A stretch of DNA of 35,987 nt from CAYRMN01 sp964425575 (GTDB lineage: Bacteria > Patescibacteriota > Patescibacteriia > 2-12-FULL-60-25): assembly GCA_964425575.1 (NCBI GenBank), contig CAYRMN010000011.1:1-35987 (forward strand), given 5' to 3'. The notes under the pieces were generated by a model, which saw only the letters and a list, made by a program, of their open reading frames with translations, made no database searches and was not told the origin of the DNA. Within the stretch, counting starts at the first letter, position 1; each line of letters opens with the position of its first letter. This document shows positions 22,550 through 31,220 of the stretch, piece by piece. The position numbers were made by a program, and so were the translations under genes.

Positions 22550-24955
22550 TTAATGACTATTTACTACACTCTCTTTGACAGGTTCGAGCAATGGTCCAAT
22601 GATCGGCTTGCCGTTCATGTTTCGCAGTAAAATAAGCGCAGCAAGCCGTTTATTGACCTCATCGTTGTTTGGATTCTGCTCCTTCACCTTCTTGACCTGT
22701 GCAATGGCATCGTCATATCGACGGGCATCTTCATATAAAGAAGCGAGATACCACCTGGCATTGGAATAACTCGGATCAAACGCCACCAGCTGTTCGAACA
22801 CATTCAACGCCTTGTCTTTTTCACCACTGCGAAGGTACAAGAGCGCGAGCTGAAATGCAACGCCTACATTTTTTGAATCACTGCGTACCACCTGTTCAAG
22901 TTTCACAGTCGCTTCCTTCACGTGCCCTTGTCGTTCATACACCAAGCCCAAGTAATAATGAGCGACAGCGTAATCTGGTTTCAAGGCAATCGCACGGTTT
23001 AGCGCTTCAGTAGCGCGATCGAGCGCCTGAGCATTCTGCTGCACTGCATCCTGACGAACTGCTTCATCTTTGGATTGCAGGAGTTGCTGATATGCATCGG
23101 CATGCAAAATATATGTCTTGCCTATCTCTGTCACAAATACCGGATTACTTGGCTCACGTATACTGGCTTGTTGATACATGTTTATCGACTCCTCATCTGC
23201 ACCACGTGTAAAGGGAGCGATAGACTGAAGGACAAGCGCACTAATAGCCCAATTATCCACATTCGCAGGTGAAAGCTCAACTGCTTTCGTCGCGTGCGCA
23301 ACTGCTTTCGCTACCAGTTCATTAATGCGCTGGGTGCGATTTGTATCTCCTGCCTCTTCTAGCTCCTGTTTGACACGCAACACATATACTTGCGATACAT
23401 CTCTCTGATACGCATCATTGTAGACATTCAAAGCGGCTGCTGTTTCCAACGCATTGATCGTTGGCTGCAACAAACCTTCTGGCTGAAATTGCCGACCGGC
23501 AGTAGCGGCGTATACATCAGCCACAACGCGCTGACCGAGCAGCCATATTCCGGATACCGCTCCTGCAAGTACAAATAAAAAGAACAGTGTAAGAATAGCG
23601 GAACGAATCAAGGATGTTTGCCCATTCCAGCATATTCGCTGTTTCGTTGTATAAGCTGTCAAAAGACCCAAAAGAAACCAAAACCCAACATGGGTGGACA
23701 GCGTATAGTTTGAAAGAACAGCAATTCCAACTGCACTCATCCATGTAACAAGCATCGGAATGAACCAACGTAATTCCTCCGACTTCTCTTCACGCGCAAG
23801 ATGCAATCCACCGTTCACGAGACCAAAACCAATCACCCCGAGCCAAAGTGCCGTTCCAAGTAATCCAATCATCGCGGGAAGGCTCAACGCAGCAGACAAC
23901 CCTCTCTCAAAGCGATTCATCCAAAATGGGGACGAATTTACAGCGACCTGGCGGAACGCAGAATAATCAAACACCCACGTTCCAGGACCAGAACCAAGCC
24001 ATGGTCGTTGCTGTAATGTCTGTCCCGCAATCTTCCAGCTCGCTGAAGCAGAAGGAAGAACCTCTGTAGGGATCTGAACATGAACAGGAACGTTAAAAAT
24101 AAGTAAACATACAGACAGCGCTGTAACCATCAACCCCGGTGCCATGCGTATAGGTGCAGACAAACGAGATCGCACGAACCACATGCAGAGGACGAGTAAT
24201 ACCGCTCCTCCCAATAGAATCGTCCATATGATCCAATAATCCACCACAAAGGCAACAATTAGCGCCATAAACCAACTTCCCCACAGCACAATCTTCATGC
24301 ATTTCTGAACAAGTGGATGTTGATCTAGCGACACTTCCCAAAGAGTTAGAAGACTTGTGCTTAACACAAGCGGAAGAGTCATGTAGATCCCCCACGCGTT
24401 TACTGTTCCCACCGTATTGAAACCATCGGATGAACGCCAACCGAAGAGATGAACCAACCCAAAACCACCTACCAGAATTGAAGACCCTAAAAAGGTACAC
24501 AGCAACAACTGCATCGTGTTGCGATTTTGTGAGGTGTTTGCCAATAGTAGGTACATCACAGCAAATGCGAGGATGCTACAGAGCGCCCACTCGACCTGAT
24601 GAGGCATCCCAACCACAGACAAATACCGATCTTGTGAAAAAAACGCTGAGAGCGCATAGCCCATCACAAACAAAAGAACGGAAAGGTGTCCCCAAGAAAC
24701 AGAGAGGTTCAATTGCCGCAGGCTGACTGCTTGACCAAGCCACGTCACGAGTCCAATGCCACTCAACACAATGATCAGCGTCTGTTTATTAAAATCCAAA
24801 ATATCAGACGTAAACGGAAGGAAAAACAATGGAACCGCAGCAACGATCAGATACAAACATCCATGGGTTATTTTTCCTAGCCACGCAGCCAACCGCGGAT
24901 AGACTTCCAATCGTTGATGCACAGACAATTCACGAGCGGAATGAGGCGTTTCCAT
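22550..24955 (-). CDS. O-antigen ligase-like membrane protein with C-terminal TPR domain
   Basis: The 801-residue protein has about a dozen transmembrane helices in the first 470 residues. LGSGPGTWVFDYSAFRQ lies in the loop where O-antigen ligase/WaaL-type proteins have their conserved motif. The last 300 residues are tetratricopeptide repeats (AVAHYYLGLVYERQGHVKEA, VAFQLALLYLRSGEKDKALN, ARWYLASLYEDARRYDDAIA). WaaL-type enzymes transfer glycan from a lipid carrier; in a lineage without LPS the product would more likely modify a surface glycan or protein (inference). An extended -10 box lies 17 bases upstream of ATG. The gene leads an operon with the coiled-coil protein. Confidence 0.85.
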   Translation of the reverse strand: METPHSARELSVHQRLEVYPRLAAWLGKITHGCLYLIVAAVPLFFLPFTSDILDFNKQTLIIVLSGIGLVTWLGQAVSLRQLNLSVSWGHLSVLLFVMGYALSAFFSQDRYLSVVGMPHQVEWALCSILAFAVMYLLLANTSQNRNTMQLLLCTFLGSSILVGGFGLVHLFGWRSSDGFNTVGTVNAWGIYMTLPLVLSTSLLTLWEVSLDQHPLVQKCMKIVLWGSWFMALIVAFVVDYWIIWTILLGGAVLLVLCMWFVRSRLSAPIRMAPGLMVTALSVCLLIFNVPVHVQIPTEVLPSASASWKIAGQTLQQRPWLGSGPGTWVFDYSAFRQVAVNSSPFWMNRFERGLSAALSLPAMIGLLGTALWLGVIGFGLVNGGLHLAREEKSEELRWFIPMLVTWMSAVGIAVLSNYTLSTHVGFWFLLGLLTAYTTKQRICWNGQTSLIRSAILTLFFLFVLAGAVSGIWLLGQRVVADVYAATAGRQFQPEGLLQPTINALETAAALNVYNDAYQRDVSQVYVLRVKQELEEAGDTNRTQRINELVAKAVAHATKAVELSPANVDNWAISALVLQSIAPFTRGADEESINMYQQASIREPSNPVFVTEIGKTYILHADAYQQLLQSKDEAVRQDAVQQNAQALDRATEALNRAIALKPDYAVAHYYLGLVYERQGHVKEATVKLEQVVRSDSKNVGVAFQLALLYLRSGEKDKALNVFEQLVAFDPSYSNARWYLASLYEDARRYDDAIAQVKKVKEQNPNNDEVNKRLAALILLRNMNGKPIIGPLLEPVKESVVNSH

Positions 24956-24972
24956 ACAGGTTCTTCTGCGTC

Positions 24973-24981
24973 AGTATAGCA
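24973..24981 (-). promoter_or_regulatory. Extended -10 promoter of the TPR membrane protein gene
   Basis: On the minus strand TGCTATACT, an extended -10 box, 17 bases upstream of ATG. No good -35 is visible, as is usual for extended -10 promoters. Confidence 0.5.
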
Positions 24982-25050
24982 TAGAGAGCGACGAATTGGA
25001 CGCATTGAGATTCGGAATTCACTACTTCCGAACGGATGACTTTAGAACTC

Positions 25051-25197
25051 CTAAGATAATCTTTTTTTGAATCGTTGCGTTCTTATCTTCTTCAAATTTT
25101 GAATCGAATAAGTCTCCGGTTCTTCATGTAAAAAATCAAAACTATGTGACAGCGCATTGATATGAGTGATGTCATCAATTTTGACTTGCTCAATCAT
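25051..25197 (-). CDS. Small protein of 48 residues, possibly a gene remnant
   Basis: The minus strand encodes MIEQVKIDDITHINALSHSF and on to FDFLHEEPETYSIQNLKKIR, ending KKRLS. The composition looks like a real helical protein, though I recognise no family. Upstream, ATG at 25243 opens MKAFTTINALKKQ and stops; removing one A from the seven-A run in between would fuse both parts into one frame. It may thus be a small antitoxin-like gene broken by a homopolymer indel (inference). The rest of the 690-bp gap 24956-25647 holds the palindromic repeat at 25318 and nothing else that I can support. Confidence 0.35.
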   Translation of the reverse strand: MIEQVKIDDITHINALSHSFDFLHEEPETYSIQNLKKIRTQRFKKRLS

Positions 25198-25317
25198 CAA
25201 GCTACTGTTTTTTTAATGCATTGATTGTTGTAAAAGCTTTCATGTTTAACTCATACTAGGTTATTCAGGCTTGATGACTGTCTGATGCATGATTCTGAAC
25301 AGCACTCCTGTCCCTTT

Positions 25318-25422
25318 TGTCATCCCGAGCGAAGTCATATGGAGCCGAGGGATCGCTTCGATTCTGACCGTTTTCGAAGGGATTCCTCCGCTCGTCGCAG
25401 AGCCTCCTCGGTCGGAATGACA
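25318..25422. repeat. Dispersed palindromic repeat (TGTCATCCCGAGC type), copy 1
   Basis: Ends TGTCATCCCGAGCG and CGGTCGGAATGACA are inverted with two mismatches in 14. Inside is a second imperfect palindrome around ATCGCTTCGATTCTGACCGT. It has the look of a non-autonomous, MITE-like element; a related copy lies at 35641-35735. Confidence 0.75.
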
Positions 25423-25647
25423 GAACCTCGCGATGCTTTCATGTGTACATACTGTACATGATACATGTAGCTCTCAAAAGAGCAGGCTATGGATTCAATC
25501 CCTCTCATCTCACGACTCATGTCATGATCTCAGTGGGATTCCCGTCGATTGTTGCCGGACGGGTACGGTTCAAGATTTCACTCCTTCTGACCTCATTGTG
25601 AGGACTCTTGGCGGTATAGATAATGTCAAAAAAGCGTGTTCATTTAT

Positions 25648-26052
25648 TTAGGGGTGGCGCTGAGATTTTTCGTGCTCCTCGATGATCTGAGCGATCGTTC
25701 TGACGAGATCAGGTTGATCGAGCAGCTCAGCGATAATTTTAATGAAATCCAATGGCATACAGCATCCACCGAAGCCTCGTGAGGAATCGTATAAAATCCT
25801 ATTGTTCTCTACTCGATTGAGGATGTAGAGGCGGTAAGCAACGACCTTCGGATCAAGACCTAGCATCCAAAGAGCATTTTGAACGCCCTCAACTCGCTTC
25901 TGAAAGCGATCATGGCGATTGTGGCAATCTTGTCCATGGCTGGCGAAGAATCCGGGCGGAATGGCGCAACAGCATGGCTGACAATCCAAGCAGTACGCTA
26001 AGTCGAAACCAAGAGAAGTCATGAGGGCTTTGAAGGTGTCGAGTTTCTTCAT
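25648..26052 (-). CDS. Cys-rich hypothetical protein
   Basis: A 134-residue protein with CLDCQPCCC at 21-29, a further Cys/His group HGQDCHNRHDR, and GFGGCC near 95, suggesting metal binding. The remainder is helical (MPLDFIKIIAELLDQPDLVR). No signal peptide. AAGGAG seven bases before ATG supports the start. It diverges from TrmB-type regulator 3, and the shared 150-bp intergenic region carries three different inverted repeats, so it is a likely regulated target. Family unknown. Confidence 0.62.
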   Translation of the reverse strand: MKKLDTFKALMTSLGFDLAYCLDCQPCCCAIPPGFFASHGQDCHNRHDRFQKRVEGVQNALWMLGLDPKVVAYRLYILNRVENNRILYDSSRGFGGCCMPLDFIKIIAELLDQPDLVRTIAQIIEEHEKSQRHP

Positions 26053-26078
26053 GGTTCCACTCCTTGTAAAGGTTCGTT

Positions 26079-26126
26079 TTCAAGAACGGTTTATTCTTGA
26101 ACGAAAAATGATATCAAATTTTGATA
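26079..26126. promoter_or_regulatory. Two inverted repeats in the divergent intergenic region
   Basis: TTCAAGAA-N7-TTCTTGAA (26079-26101) and TATCAAA-T-TTTGATA (26112-26126) are both perfect. They lie between the Cys-rich gene (leftward) and regulator 3 (rightward). A possible minus-strand promoter TTGATA (26121-26126) with TAAACC 18 bp further overlaps them. Confidence 0.5.
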
Positions 26127-26163
26127 GTTTTGTCAATAATATTTAGCTAAAATAAGCTGTTAT

Positions 26164-26193
26164 TTGACATAGTGTAAAAAATATATTTACAAT
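26164..26193 (+). promoter_or_regulatory. Promoter and operator of TrmB-type regulator 3
   Basis: -35 TTGACA (26164-26169), 18-bp spacer, -10 TACAAT (26188-26193), 11 bases to ATG. A perfect inverted repeat TGTAAA-N7-TTTACA (26173-26191) fills the spacer, a classic repressor position. Autoregulation is inferred. Confidence 0.72.
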
Positions 26194-26204
26194 GTGTTCA
26201 AACT

Positions 26205-27008
26205 ATGGCCACCATTAGCCAAAACGAAATGCAGGAAATCGTATCTAATTCCTTGAAGAAATTAGGCGTTGGGGAGCAGGAAGCGGCGCTCTACGTCCTG
26301 TCACTCAAACTCGGCCCGACCTCCGTGGCTACACTCGCGACCCATCTCGGTATTTCACGACCGCAGGCCTATAAACTTATTTCTGAATTGGAAAAGTTTG
26401 GTTTGGCAGTTTTTTCATCACGCAAAAAGTTTGCACGCACCTTTGTAGTGGAATCTCCCTCCCGTTTGCAAGAAGCGTTGCGTAAACATCAAAAAGAAAC
26501 AGAGCAGACCGATCAGCGGCTGGCCTGGTCAATGCCAGATTTGCTTGCGGCGTATCAGCAGGGTGCGTCGCTGGCTTCTGTTCGTATCTTGCAAGGCAAG
26601 GATCAGTTTCTTAAAGTCTTTTTCCAATGCGTCGAAGAGGCGGCTAATAAAGAGGTAATCGTCATGGGATCAGCAAAGGATTTTATTGCATTCGTGACCT
26701 GGGCAGAAGAACGCCGTTGGATCAATGAGCGTATTCGTTTGAATGTTCCGGTACGCGCTTTGCTCTTTCCAAGTGATGATACGCAAACATTGGCGCAGTC
26801 AGATGCAAAAGAGCTGCGCGAAACGCGCATCATGCGCGATATGGAACCTTTTAGCTCTCTCATCATGGTCTACGCCAATAAAACCGTGCTCTGGCAACCG
26901 CATGCGCCCATGGCCATCCAAATTGAGGACAACTATATTACTGCCATGATGCGCAGTATTCATGGGGCGATGTGGAAGAGGGCCGAGGTATCATCCTCAT
27001 CATCATGA
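26205..27008 (+). CDS. TrmB-type winged-helix transcriptional regulator (regulator 3)
   Basis: A 267-residue protein with the N-terminal winged helix LKKLGVGEQEAALYVLSLKL, then VATLATHLGISRPQAYKLISELEKFGLAVFSSRKKF. A coiled linker (about 85-110) follows, and a sensor-like C-terminal part (SVRILQGKDQFLKVFFQCVEEA, VIVMGSAKDFIAF, DNYITAMM). It ends in a Ser run. The promoter leaves almost no 5' leader. It converges on the surface-protein gene with 16 bp between the stops and diverges from the Cys-rich gene, its most likely target besides itself. Confidence 0.84.
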   Translation: MATISQNEMQEIVSNSLKKLGVGEQEAALYVLSLKLGPTSVATLATHLGISRPQAYKLISELEKFGLAVFSSRKKFARTFVVESPSRLQEALRKHQKETEQTDQRLAWSMPDLLAAYQQGASLASVRILQGKDQFLKVFFQCVEEAANKEVIVMGSAKDFIAFVTWAEERRWINERIRLNVPVRALLFPSDDTQTLAQSDAKELRETRIMRDMEPFSSLIMVYANKTVLWQPHAPMAIQIEDNYITAMMRSIHGAMWKRAEVSSSSS

Positions 27009-27024
27009 AAAACACTTTTATTTT

Positions 27025-30000
27025 CTATTCCGTACTACTTGTTGCTCCAGGTAATACTTCGTCTACAGTTTGAGGCGTTGAAGATACAGTAACTTCAGGC
27101 GGCGTCGATGATGCAGCGGAATCTGAAGAAGTTTGGACGAGAGCATCAGGAATCACTGGAGATGATAGAAGAACTTCGGGCGTTGAAGATACAGTAGGTG
27201 GAGTGGAAGAGGCGATCACTGGCAATCCGGAGGTCGGATCGTAGATTGCGCTTGTGCCATCTGAAAAGGACATTCGATCCCCTTCTTGAGACGGTTCAGC
27301 TTTCCAGGCAAAGACGACATCAGCCATCATGGGTTTGGTGAGTGTGATCGTGAAGCCATGATCCGTAACCTGCGTCACGCCCCAATTGGCGGTAATGAGT
27401 TCATATGGGGTGACAGTAATCAAAGGATATGCAGAGAGTGTTGCAAACTGAATGCGCACCTCAGTTGATCCAGCTATGATTTTGGCGAGACCTCGGCGCG
27501 GAGACAGAGCGACTCCAAGTGTAGAGGTGACGTAAACCGGAGCTGAAGGGCTTGATGGAGAGGCCACGATTTCACCGCCTTTCCAACCAGGCTGAACAAA
27601 AACAGAAATCAATCCCTCCCCCGGAAGGTCAAAGAATTCAAGCGCCACACCAACCACTGAACCCGGACCGTTGGCTTTGACGGCTACACCCGGAACATGT
27701 GAGGCGGTTAGCAGATCACCGGGATGAATGGCTCCTTGCGCTGTGGAAACGCGGGTCGGTACTCGACCAGCGAGGGCAATTGGATAAGTTCCGGAAGCAT
27801 ACGCGCCGGTCACGAAACCTGGTTTCGTTGAGACAATACCTAAGATTACATCGTCTGAAGATACCGAGCGCCGTACAAAGTTGATTCTCTTTTGATCAGT
27901 AGCGACGACATCACCCGGACGAAGTTCCTGAATAGAATGAAAGCGTTCGGCATAGTCGTAAGTTGATCCAGTCTGCCAGCCATCTGCGTTGGTGGCGATG
28001 TACGTCGAAGCTGGGGCAAGCGTATCATCCACAAACACATACGTTGACGTTGAAACCTGTCCGGTCATTTTTGAGCCAAGATAGAGACGATGGCCGACCA
28101 TCAAATCTCCTGTGATCGCAACATTGCCCAGTGCAGAAATGGTGAGGAGTGTTGTTCCCGTTTGTCCATATACTCCAAAGAGTGACGAGGCTGAACTCAT
28201 CACATCATTTTTGAGTGTGAATGAAGATGTCACAATAGAATTTGAATCAGCATTCCAGGCAGCTCCCTGAAACGTAAATGCAGGAGAATCAATATACGGT
28301 GTTGCAGGCGTCGGATCGGTGGATGAAGCAAACACAAGAGGTTGAGTCATATGTACATTGCCCGACATCACAGACAGCACGTCACCCGCCCACCAGCTAG
28401 GCTGCACATAGACTTGAATGGTCCCAACGCCTGCCAGTAACGCCTCCATTGCCCGACCAAGAATCATCCCGGGGCCCTGAGCTTTAACAGCGACTCCACC
28501 ATCTCCAACCATAAGTACATCGCCCACGTTGATAGCTCCTAATGAAGCGGAAACGCGCGTGGGCACCTGCCCCTGTAAAGCAACTTTTAGATAATGTGGA
28601 TCTGATTCACGCCCCTCTGCTCCATTACCCAAAAAGCCCGGTTTCATTGAAACAACACCAAGCGTTTGTTCACGAGTTGAGTGATCAGCCAACGCCGCGA
28701 GAGATGAACCAGCCACATGGATCAATGCGACACTATCTCCAGGTGAAAGAGATACTCCATTCGTTATACGAAAGTATTCTGCAAAATCCGCGCCGCTATT
28801 TGAAAGTGTTCCATCCATATGACCATCACCATTACAACGAATACTAAACTTTCGTGCATCAGCGTTATTTCCAACCAAGAATAAATCCGTACCTGCGTTT
28901 CCATCATCACACCCGCCGGTAACATCTAAAACAGCTACGGTATTCGAGGCGCTATTAGAAATACGTCCGGAATTCAGACCTGCTTGACCAGCATTGACGC
29001 TCATTCCATTGTTTCCAGCTATAAACTGAGTTGAGGAAACGGTCGTTGCAAAAACAATTCCGTATGGATACACGCTGGATCCAATATCATATGTTGTTGT
29101 TGAAGCGTGAGGAATGATTGGTCCGGTTTCAAGAGAACTATTTAAATACACTGGATTCCAAAGACTGATAACGCTCTGTGAAAAATCTGCAATATTTGCA
29201 CCAGCGGATTTGATCGTGACTGTCGCGCCGCTCGCATTTGCAATCAAGCCACTACTTGTTACAGATCCGTTTACAGAAAAAAGAAAACCTTTCGTTTGGA
29301 TTGCTCCATCATCTCCACCAGAAGCCACCACAATAGGCGAAATCATGCCCCCTAATGCACCTATCTTACCCTGCACAAATACATCCTCACCATGCAACGT
29401 AAACAAACTAGCTAAACCTCCCCCGTATGTAGACGTTCCAACAAGTACATTCGCATTACCTGATCGCCCGATCTGAAAGGTGGACGAAGGCGCACCAACA
29501 TCAAAATAAAAGGGCGAAGTAGCCGAAGCTGCTGAACCAATCACAACATCTCGCGTCGCTGTGGTCAAAGAAACAAAAGCGGACGTCGTATCATCGGTCC
29601 AGACAGAGGCACCAGCCGGACAATCCGCGCCGTTCATCAGACATACCGAAGAACCTCCTACCTGAAGAGTGTTCGTGAGTATGCTCGTACTACTCACAAG
29701 AGAAGCCGTCACATTTCCCTGACGACTGATCGTAAATACATCAGATCCATTTGATCCCACCAGCAAAAAATCATTGGCGTTTGAAGTTCCTTCGGTCGAA
29801 AGACGCAAAACGGTTCGCTGTGCTAAAGCAGCATCCGCTCTGTGCTGCTCAAGCGAGAACAGCGTTCCACCGGCGGACGCGACCGACGAAGAAGCGAATT
29901 GTCCTTGTAACGACTCGGCCATAAACGCATACGGAACAGCAGTCAGGCGTTTACGAGGACTCATTTCACTATCACTTTCTATCGTAACACCCAAGTACAA

Positions 30001-30348
30001 CGCGTCTTGATTCCAATTGATATCAAACGCATTCTGTCCGTTAGATGTATCGCCCAACTGAACAGTAAACAGTCCATTTTGGGCCGTTACGCTAATAACG
30101 TTCGGAGTAACGGTAGTTCCGGCTGCCGTCCACAAACGATTCCCAGCTACCGAAGCATCATAGATCGAGAACTTGATAGAGTAGATGCCATCACTCACTG
30201 GCACGCCTGACGAGGTAAATAGTTTTCCTTGATAATTGATTTGACGATTAATGCCTGCTGCGGCCTGAACCTCAGAAACGCCAAACAACGTGCTAAGCAG
30301 CACGCCAATACATACGGTTTTAACCAATGTACGAAATGATGGGAACAC
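27025..30348 (-). CDS. Large secreted surface protein with duplicated G2-peptidase-like module
   Basis: The 1107-residue protein has a Sec signal peptide (MFPSFRTLVKTVCIGVLLST to VQAAA, about 30 residues). INRQINYQGKLFTSSGVPV and DGIYSIKFSIYDA follow, an opening I associate with Parcubacteria surface proteins. The middle is a long Ser/Thr/Gly-rich, fibre-like region. Two related modules follow at about 525-660 and 830-960: FAEYFRITNGVSLSPGDSVA / YAERFHSIQELRPGDVVA, then LGVVSMKPGF / LGIVSTKPGF, then QVPTRVSASLGAINVGDVLM / RVPTRVSTAQGAIHPGDLLT. They resemble the peptidase G2 autoproteolytic domain of phage tail proteins. The C-terminus is a Ser/Thr/Pro-rich, low-complexity tail. It is probably a cell-surface fibre or adhesin. 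Confidence 0.8.
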   Translation of the reverse strand: MFPSFRTLVKTVCIGVLLSTLFGVSEVQAAAGINRQINYQGKLFTSSGVPVSDGIYSIKFSIYDASVAGNRLWTAAGTTVTPNVISVTAQNGLFTVQLGDTSNGQNAFDINWNQDALYLGVTIESDSEMSPRKRLTAVPYAFMAESLQGQFASSSVASAGGTLFSLEQHRADAALAQRTVLRLSTEGTSNANDFLLVGSNGSDVFTISRQGNVTASLVSSTSILTNTLQVGGSSVCLMNGADCPAGASVWTDDTTSAFVSLTTATRDVVIGSAASATSPFYFDVGAPSSTFQIGRSGNANVLVGTSTYGGGLASLFTLHGEDVFVQGKIGALGGMISPIVVASGGDDGAIQTKGFLFSVNGSVTSSGLIANASGATVTIKSAGANIADFSQSVISLWNPVYLNSSLETGPIIPHASTTTYDIGSSVYPYGIVFATTVSSTQFIAGNNGMSVNAGQAGLNSGRISNSASNTVAVLDVTGGCDDGNAGTDLFLVGNNADARKFSIRCNGDGHMDGTLSNSGADFAEYFRITNGVSLSPGDSVALIHVAGSSLAALADHSTREQTLGVVSMKPGFLGNGAEGRESDPHYLKVALQGQVPTRVSASLGAINVGDVLMVGDGGVAVKAQGPGMILGRAMEALLAGVGTIQVYVQPSWWAGDVLSVMSGNVHMTQPLVFASSTDPTPATPYIDSPAFTFQGAAWNADSNSIVTSSFTLKNDVMSSASSLFGVYGQTGTTLLTISALGNVAITGDLMVGHRLYLGSKMTGQVSTSTYVFVDDTLAPASTYIATNADGWQTGSTYDYAERFHSIQELRPGDVVATDQKRINFVRRSVSSDDVILGIVSTKPGFVTGAYASGTYPIALAGRVPTRVSTAQGAIHPGDLLTASHVPGVAVKANGPGSVVGVALEFFDLPGEGLISVFVQPGWKGGEIVASPSSPSAPVYVTSTLGVALSPRRGLAKIIAGSTEVRIQFATLSAYPLITVTPYELITANWGVTQVTDHGFTITLTKPMMADVVFAWKAEPSQEGDRMSFSDGTSAIYDPTSGLPVIASSTPPTVSSTPEVLLSSPVIPDALVQTSSDSAASSTPPEVTVSSTPQTVDEVLPGATSSTE

Positions 30349-30429
30349 AGACCGAGATTATTCAAAAGGGCAATCTTAAACCCCTTGTGTGCACGCGGGC
30401 GTTCTAAGGAATTCGTGAGACACAATTCA

Positions 30430-30457
30430 AGTGTAGCAAAGCCAAAACATCGCTCAA
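30430..30457 (-). promoter_or_regulatory. Promoter candidate of the surface protein gene
   Basis: Minus strand: -35 TTGAGC (30452-30457), 16-bp spacer, extended -10 TGCTACACT (30430-30438). The leader would be about 75 nt. The rest of the 305-bp gap 30349-30653 is AT-rich, with no other feature that I can support. Confidence 0.5.
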
Positions 30458-30653
30458 TCATCAATGTTTTTCGATCTTTATATATTTCTCTTTTTGAGAC
30501 TACCTGTGGATAAAGTGTTATCTGTGTAGCTACTTAAGCGCTTTTAAAAAATATTTTGGCTTATCTAACTACAAAAAATGAAAATCGCCTCCTGCAATAA
30601 CCTTTATATTGTGGATATACTGTAGATAAGAAGTGGGCTATTTTTCGCGTATT

Positions 30654-31208
30654 TCACGAATGGCTTGGAAACAAAGGGTTCGCTTGAATGAGTGGCGCAA
30701 GCGCCACTTGAAGCTCTTCACGAGCCAATTTAATCTGAATAGGAAACATCACTACTTTTTCCTCCTGTTCTTTCGAAGTCACAAAGTATCCCAATTTCGC
30801 CCAACCGCGTAATTGATCGCTTGGCATGGCTGGAACCACATGCCAATGAAGGTGTCGCACCGTACCTTCAGAGGCGGCACCGGTTTGCAAAAAAATCTCC
30901 GTTCCTGATCCTGGATATAATAACTTCAGTATCTTTGAGGCATAACAAATGAGCTCGTGCCTATCCTGAACTTCTTCTGGAGTTTCATCTTCCAATAACA
31001 GAAGATGCCGTTTTGGGATAACTAGTGTATGGCCCTCACTTCGAGGATACCGATTCACGAGCCAATCATAATGCCTATTTTCAACCAAAACCCCTTCCAA
31101 GGACCTTACGTTATCCTGTTTAATCATCTCGGGATCACAAAAGACACAACCTTCAGTACTCTTCTCTTTGTCATATGCGGCTCGAAATGGACTGAAATAA
31201 TAGGCCAT
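30654..31208 (-). CDS. HIT-family nucleotide-binding hydrolase/transferase
   Basis: The 184-residue protein has the histidine triad H119-L-H121-W-H123-VV, the family signature, with the preceding strand TGAASEGTVRH. The N-terminal CVFCD (C21, C24) is a common zinc-binding start of this branch, and GHTLVIPKRH (59-68) is the conserved mid motif. HIT enzymes act on nucleoside phosphoramidates, Ap4A-like dinucleotides or NMP-linked substrates; which one cannot be told. It starts 12 bp after the stop of the acetyltransferase gene and is likely co-transcribed. The extension beyond the triad (about 60 residues) is longer than in small HINT proteins. Confidence 0.88.
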   Translation of the reverse strand: MAYYFSPFRAAYDKEKSTEGCVFCDPEMIKQDNVRSLEGVLVENRHYDWLVNRYPRSEGHTLVIPKRHLLLLEDETPEEVQDRHELICYASKILKLLYPGSGTEIFLQTGAASEGTVRHLHWHVVPAMPSDQLRGWAKLGYFVTSKEQEEKVVMFPIQIKLAREELQVALAPLIQANPLFPSHS

Positions 31209-31220
31209 ATCTTAACTGGA

